From Nocardioides sp. CFH 31398 (GTDB lineage Bacteria; Actinomycetota; Actinomycetes; Propionibacteriales; Nocardioidaceae): a stretch of DNA of 64,000 nucleotides. Of the stretch, positions 60,134 through 64,000 are shown piece after piece. The notes under the pieces are model-generated. The model was not told the DNA's origin. It searched no databases and saw only the letters and a program-made list of their open reading frames with translations. How positions within the stretch are numbered: the stretch's first letter is position 1; every line of letters begins with the position of its first letter. A program made the position numbers and the translations under genes. The DNA lies in contig NZ_JAKUHT010000013.1 in the NCBI RefSeq assembly GCF_022436705.1, positions 1-64,000 on the forward strand, written 5' to 3'.

Positions 60134-63100
60134 TCACAACGCGGCCTCCACCGACCCTTGCGGGTGCAGGAAGAGGAGCCGGGTCGCGATGGGGACATCT
60201 ACTGACGCCGACAGGGCCTCGGCGTAGGCGCCGAGCTGTGGCCGGTAGAACGCGACCTTGGCCGGCAGCGTCTCGGGCGTGACGAAGTCGGTCTTGTAGT
60301 CGACCACCACGACAGAGCCATCGTCCTCGAGGAAGAGGAGGTCGATGATCCCCTCCACCAACGTGCCGTCAGTACGGGGGGCCCCGACGTACATCTCGCG
60401 CCAGTGTCGGCGTTCCGACGCACGCCGGACGAGCCCGCTGCTGAGCGCTGCCTCGGCCAACTTCGTGACGACAGCACCGAGGTCAGGGATGCCTTCGGCA
60501 ATCACCTGTGACTGGACGGCGTCGGGCAGGCCGGCGCCAGTCCTGAGATCCACCATCTGCAGGACACCATGGACAGCGCGGCCCACCGCTGAGCCGTAAC
60601 GCCCCTTCGTCCACGGAGGCAGCGCGAGGTCACGGGGTCCTTTCGCGGAGCCGGCTTCGTCCGCCTCACCCATCACCACCTCCGGCTCGGTGCCCTCGAG
60701 CCCGGACGCCGTCAACGCCGCGCGCGCCCTGCTGTTGGCCCGTGCTCGGATCACTCCTGCCCGCCACTCCTCAAAGGCAGGAGGCGCCGCTGCCGTCTCA
60801 GCCTCCGAAAGAGAACCGGTGGTCGCCTCGGATGAGAGGAGGACGGGGTCGCCGACAACCGCCCCGCCCACGCTGTCGATCAGCTCCGCAGGTGTGAGCT
60901 GTGTTGGAGAACCCCGCTCCATGCGATGCAACGACACCACGAGGTGGTCGCGCGCCCGTGTGGCAGCGACGTACAACAGCCGGGTGCGCTCGAGGTCACC
61001 CATCTGCTCGTCGATCGCGGCCAGGGTCTCGAAAGTCGGGTCCCGCAGATCCCCTCGCAGGCTGACGGAGTAGTCGTCCTCGCTCCACAACATGCGCACG
61101 CCGGACTCGCGCTTGGGGCGGGTCGACATTCCACTGAGAACGACGATGGGGAACTCGAGTCCCTTGGCCGCATGGACGGTCATCACGCGGACGGCATTCA
61201 CGTCCTGCTCAGGAAGGACGGCCTCCGACACCCGGGCTTTCTCCTGGGCCTGATGGGCCACCCAGTTCACGTAGGCGCGCAGACCCCCGAGGGAGGTCTC
61301 GGTCCAGGCTCGAGCCTGGTCGACGACGAAGCGGAGACGGCGCCACGAGTCCCGAGTCCGCGGCAACTGGGTCGCGACCTCGAGAACTCGCCGGTCCTCG
61401 ATGATGCGCGAGAGGACTTCGCTGGGCGTGAGCCACTGCGCTGCTCGGTGGAGTTGACGCAGATAGTCGAGACCGCGCCCGACCGGCCCCGTCGACTGTG
61501 TTTCGTCGTCACATCTGGCGAAGAGGTCGAGACGGAAGCCGGCGTTCCGCCAGCGCCATAGGTCATCATCCCCGCACCCGAACAGCGGGGATCGAAGAGC
61601 AGCGACCAGAGCGAGGGCATCCGAGGGGTCAGCGATAGCGCGCGCCGCGATCAGTACGTCGCGGACCTCCGGTGCTTCGTAGACCAAGGACATGGACTCG
61701 GCGCGGAAGTGGATGCCGGCCTCGTCCAGGGCGTCCTCGAGCATGGGCATCGAGGTCCGGGATGGGAGCAGGATCGCAATGTCAGATGGCCGGGCAGCCC
61801 GGTAGGCGCGCTGCTTCTCGTCGAAGACGGTCCATTGCTCGGACTGCATCGTCGCAATCGCTCCGGCTACTTCTGTCGCCTCGATTCGGCGGAGGGCCTC
61901 GGCGCTCATCTTCGGCGATTTCTCGGAGCCGAGGATCGCCACCGGAGGGCCGACCAGCTCCGTGTCCACCGATCTGTGGGCGATAAGAGGCTCGTAGTCG
62001 GGCTGCCCGTCGGCTTCGAAGGCGATGAGCTGACCGAACACCTCATTCACCCACGTCACAACACCCGGTCCTGAGCGGAAGTTCGTGGAGAGCGTGGTCT
62101 GTTCGCCGATGACCTCCTGCGCATCGAGATACGTCTTGATGCTTGCGCGGCGGAAGCGGTAGATGGACTGCTTCGCGTCGCCGACCACTAAGAGTCGCCC
62201 TGCCGGTACGTCGACCTGCTCCCATCGCGGTTGGGACGCTTCGCGTCCGCCTGCGATGCGCACTGCGAGCTCGATCTGGATCGGATCGGTGTCCTGGAAC
62301 TCGTCGAGGAGCAGTCGCTGGTACCGCTCGTGGAGCACTGCGCGGGTGTGCTCGGAATGGGTCAGGAGGTCTCTGGCGAGAACGAGGAGGTCGTGGAACT
62401 CGAGGCGCCCGCTTCGACGCCGCTCGTGGGCCGCGTTGAGCACCTCTCGTCCGGCCCAGTAGGCGAGGTGTCTGACGCAGGTGCCGACGACTGAAGTGCG
62501 TAATCCCTCCACGTGCTCCCGCACGCTCCCGATCTCAGCACGAATGAGTGTGGGATCTTCCCCCGCCCAGTTCGACTTGCTGCCAACCGGGCCGGTCTTG
62601 AACTCGTTGATGGCGGCGGACTGCTGGAGGAACTGCCTGACGGTGGTGACTGAGCTCAGTCCGGTGAGGAGACCGACGAACTCGTCGAGCTTTAGGCAGA
62701 GCTTGTCGTGCGGATTCGAGCATCGTGCGAGTAGCGCAACCAGACCTGACGCTGCATCGGCGACGCACTGGAGGTCCGGCACCGTGATCGGCGTCGGGGG
62801 GTGGCTGAGTACATGTCTGTCGATGCGGTCCCAGTCCTGACCCAGCAAGCGGACGAGCTGACGGACCTGGCGAAGGGTCACCCCTGCGGCCATGCTCAGG
62901 ATCAATGCGTCGGCGATCGAGTCGTCGTCGAGCAGTTCTTGCTGCAGACGGGACCATCGTTCCTCGAAGGCAATCGACGAGGCGATCTCGTCGAGCACTT
63001 CGATCGCTGGCGGCAGACCTGCCTCGATCGGGTGCGCGGCCAGAATTCGCTGGGCGAAGGAGTGCAGCGTGCCGATGGCCGCGAGGTCGAGGTTGTCCAG

Positions 63101-63379
63101 CGCCTGCCGGGCGCGATCGCGTGTTACACCTGAATCTCCGGACAGGAGCGCCTTCTCCAGCTCGGCCCGCAACCGGTCGCGCAGTTCGACAGCGGCTTTG
63201 ATGGTGAACGTCACCGTCGCGATCGTTGCCATGGGGACGCCGTCGTCGAGGACCAAGCGGAGGACCCGGCCGACGAGCGCAGTGGTCTTCCCGGACCCTG
63301 CGCCGGCGCTGACGAACAGGGTGCTGGCGGTCTGCTCCCGGATCTGGGTGCGGGCCGCTTGGTCGACTGGTTCAGGCAT
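60134..63379 (-). CDS. AddA/RecB-like UvrD-family helicase-nuclease
   Basis: This 1081-aa protein is an SF1A helicase with a C-terminal nuclease. Motifs: SAGAGSGKTTALV (Walker A, residues 24-36), TVTFTIKAAVELRDR (Ia), LLLDEFQDTDPIQ (II), VGDAKQSIYRFRRA (III), VMTVHAAKGLEFPIVVL (V) and LLYVAATRARDHLVV (VI). The nuclease core near residues 925-1045 has GRAVHG, EGIIDLLFLEDDGSVVVVDYKTD (Asp...D-Y-K). The layout is that of AddA. It overlaps the AddB-like gene by 8 nt. Such pairs repair double-strand breaks, but inside an island may serve defence. Confidence 0.85.
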   Translation of the reverse strand: MPEPVDQAARTQIREQTASTLFVSAGAGSGKTTALVGRVLRLVLDDGVPMATIATVTFTIKAAVELRDRLRAELEKALLSGDSGVTRDRARQALDNLDLAAIGTLHSFAQRILAAHPIEAGLPPAIEVLDEIASSIAFEERWSRLQQELLDDDSIADALILSMAAGVTLRQVRQLVRLLGQDWDRIDRHVLSHPPTPITVPDLQCVADAASGLVALLARCSNPHDKLCLKLDEFVGLLTGLSSVTTVRQFLQQSAAINEFKTGPVGSKSNWAGEDPTLIRAEIGSVREHVEGLRTSVVGTCVRHLAYWAGREVLNAAHERRRSGRLEFHDLLVLARDLLTHSEHTRAVLHERYQRLLLDEFQDTDPIQIELAVRIAGGREASQPRWEQVDVPAGRLLVVGDAKQSIYRFRRASIKTYLDAQEVIGEQTTLSTNFRSGPGVVTWVNEVFGQLIAFEADGQPDYEPLIAHRSVDTELVGPPVAILGSEKSPKMSAEALRRIEATEVAGAIATMQSEQWTVFDEKQRAYRAARPSDIAILLPSRTSMPMLEDALDEAGIHFRAESMSLVYEAPEVRDVLIAARAIADPSDALALVAALRSPLFGCGDDDLWRWRNAGFRLDLFARCDDETQSTGPVGRGLDYLRQLHRAAQWLTPSEVLSRIIEDRRVLEVATQLPRTRDSWRRLRFVVDQARAWTETSLGGLRAYVNWVAHQAQEKARVSEAVLPEQDVNAVRVMTVHAAKGLEFPIVVLSGMSTRPKRESGVRMLWSEDDYSVSLRGDLRDPTFETLAAIDEQMGDLERTRLLYVAATRARDHLVVSLHRMERGSPTQLTPAELIDSVGGAVVGDPVLLSSEATTGSLSEAETAAAPPAFEEWRAGVIRARANSRARAALTASGLEGTEPEVVMGEADEAGSAKGPRDLALPPWTKGRYGSAVGRAVHGVLQMVDLRTGAGLPDAVQSQVIAEGIPDLGAVVTKLAEAALSSGLVRRASERRHWREMYVGAPRTDGTLVEGIIDLLFLEDDGSVVVVDYKTDFVTPETLPAKVAFYRPQLGAYAEALSASVDVPIATRLLFLHPQGSVEAAL

Positions 63380-64000
63380 CGGTCACCTCGTTGTCGACGT
63401 TGAGGGAGACGAGCTGCTTGAGGTCGGGGTGGGCAGCTTTCGCCGCCCATTCCCTCCTCCGTCCGGCGTAGCCGAGCCCGTCAGGATTGCAGAACGGGCA
63501 TTGGACGAAGGTGAAGTCGTCGTTCTCCGGTGGCTTGGCAGGGTAGAGGCCGTCGGCTATACCTGACGCTAGGACTCCGAGCACTCGCCCGTAGTGGTTT
63601 CTCACGTCGTCGTCGATCTCGAGATCGACACGCCCGCTGTCCTTGTGCACGAACCAGTAGCCGGCCGTGACCGGGAGGTCCACGTCGAGAATGGACAGGG
63701 CCGCGAAGGCATAGGCGGGCAACTGCAGTTTCGCTCCATGGGGCGCTGGGTCGTCCTGCTTGATCTTGGTGAAGTCGGTTCGCCGGCCAGTCTTGATGTC
63801 TGTGACGTAGAGGCGTCCCTCAGCTCGATCGACCTTGTCCGCACTTCCTCGGAGCCGGATGGCGCCGCCGGGGATGTCGACCTCGACTCCCGGATCGCCG
63901 TTGGACCCGAACTCGACTTCGGATGCATGGACCGCCGCATTCTTGTCGGAACGCCAGGCGGAGTCCTCGTCGAGCATCGTCGTCAGCGTGAAGAACACCT
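63372..64000 (-). CDS. AddB-like PD-(D/E)XK nuclease (partial, 5' end beyond the window)
   Basis: The visible 209 residues are the C-terminus of a larger protein. They contain SADKVDRAEGRLYVTDIKTGRRTD (split here as SADKVD and VTDIKTGR), the D...D-x-K core of RecB/Cas4-type nucleases, LQLPAYAFA (motif-QxxxY region) and CPFCNPDG near the end, reminiscent of iron-sulfur Cys of AddB-type nucleases (only this Cys pair is in view). It is translated into the AddA-like gene by an 8-nt overlap, so the two act together. Confidence 0.75.
   Translation of the reverse strand, partial: VFFTLTTMLDEDSAWRSDKNAAVHASEVEFGSNGDPGVEVDIPGGAIRLRGSADKVDRAEGRLYVTDIKTGRRTDFTKIKQDDPAPHGAKLQLPAYAFAALSILDVDLPVTAGYWFVHKDSGRVDLEIDDDVRNHYGRVLGVLASGIADGLYPAKPPENDDFTFVQCPFCNPDGLGYAGRRREWAAKAAHPDLKQLVSLNVDNEVTDA

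Overview
The window is chromosomal DNA from a very GC-rich actinobacterium. Third codon positions are almost all G or C, GTG starts are common, many genes have a TANNNT box 6-9 nt before the start codon (leaderless-type promoters), and the backbone gene order yebC-ruvCAB-yajC-apt-rel, MBL-hisS-aspS, rarA-alaS-ruvX-mltG-aroE-aroCKBQ-efp-nusB and pyrRBC-carA is typical of Actinobacteria. The DUF349, DUF6167 and AbiEi/DUF559 proteins and the dispersed intergenic elements suggest Nocardioides or a relative (Nocardioidaceae, Propionibacteriales). That placement is an inference; no rRNA is present.

Layout. 1-1.2 kb: end of a probable SipW-type signal peptidase and two small secreted proteins. 1.3-7.9 kb: yebC, the LexA-controlled ruvCAB, yajC, apt and the (p)ppGpp synthetase/hydrolase; secD and secF, normally between yajC and apt, are absent. 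7.9-15.6 kb, minus strand: a five-gene cluster with a GAF-SpoIIE phosphatase, a cellulose-synthase-like glycosyltransferase, a STAS protein, an RsbW-like ATPase and a GH26-like/OpgC fusion, preceded by a DUF349 protein. 15.7-27.5 kb: MBL-fold hydrolase, hisS, aspS, a five-gene oligopeptide/dipeptide ABC transporter and rarA. 27.5-29.2 kb: two 32-bp tandem-repeat arrays in opposite orientation around an AbiEi/DUF559-type gene. 29.2-40.9 kb: alaS, ruvX, mltG, the shikimate genes, a prepilin peptidase, a CsbD-like protein, efp and nusB. 40.9-45.6 kb: a MinD/ParA-like ATPase with a Q/P-rich tail, tryptophan 2,3-dioxygenase, a flavin disulfide reductase and a DUF1206 protein. 45.6-52.2 kb: pyrR-pyrB-pyrC, three unrelated genes, then a carA fragment. 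pyrR and carA each have a nearly identical PyrR-type leader.

carA stops at a run of long G and C homopolymers (52182-52295) that looks like an assembly join; glgC and a phosphoglucomutase follow. From about 55.4 kb to the end the base composition drops visibly. This stretch looks like an acquired defence-type island: a winged-helix protein with an N-terminal Cys cluster, several PD-(D/E)XK-like nucleases (one split by an in-frame TAG), a DUF726-type zinc-finger/alpha-beta hydrolase, and an AddA/AddB-like helicase-nuclease pair whose second gene runs off the window.

The most interesting candidates for something new are the partner-switching exopolysaccharide cluster (7956-14425), the nuclease-rich island (55.4-64 kb), and the inverted pair of 32-bp repeat arrays.
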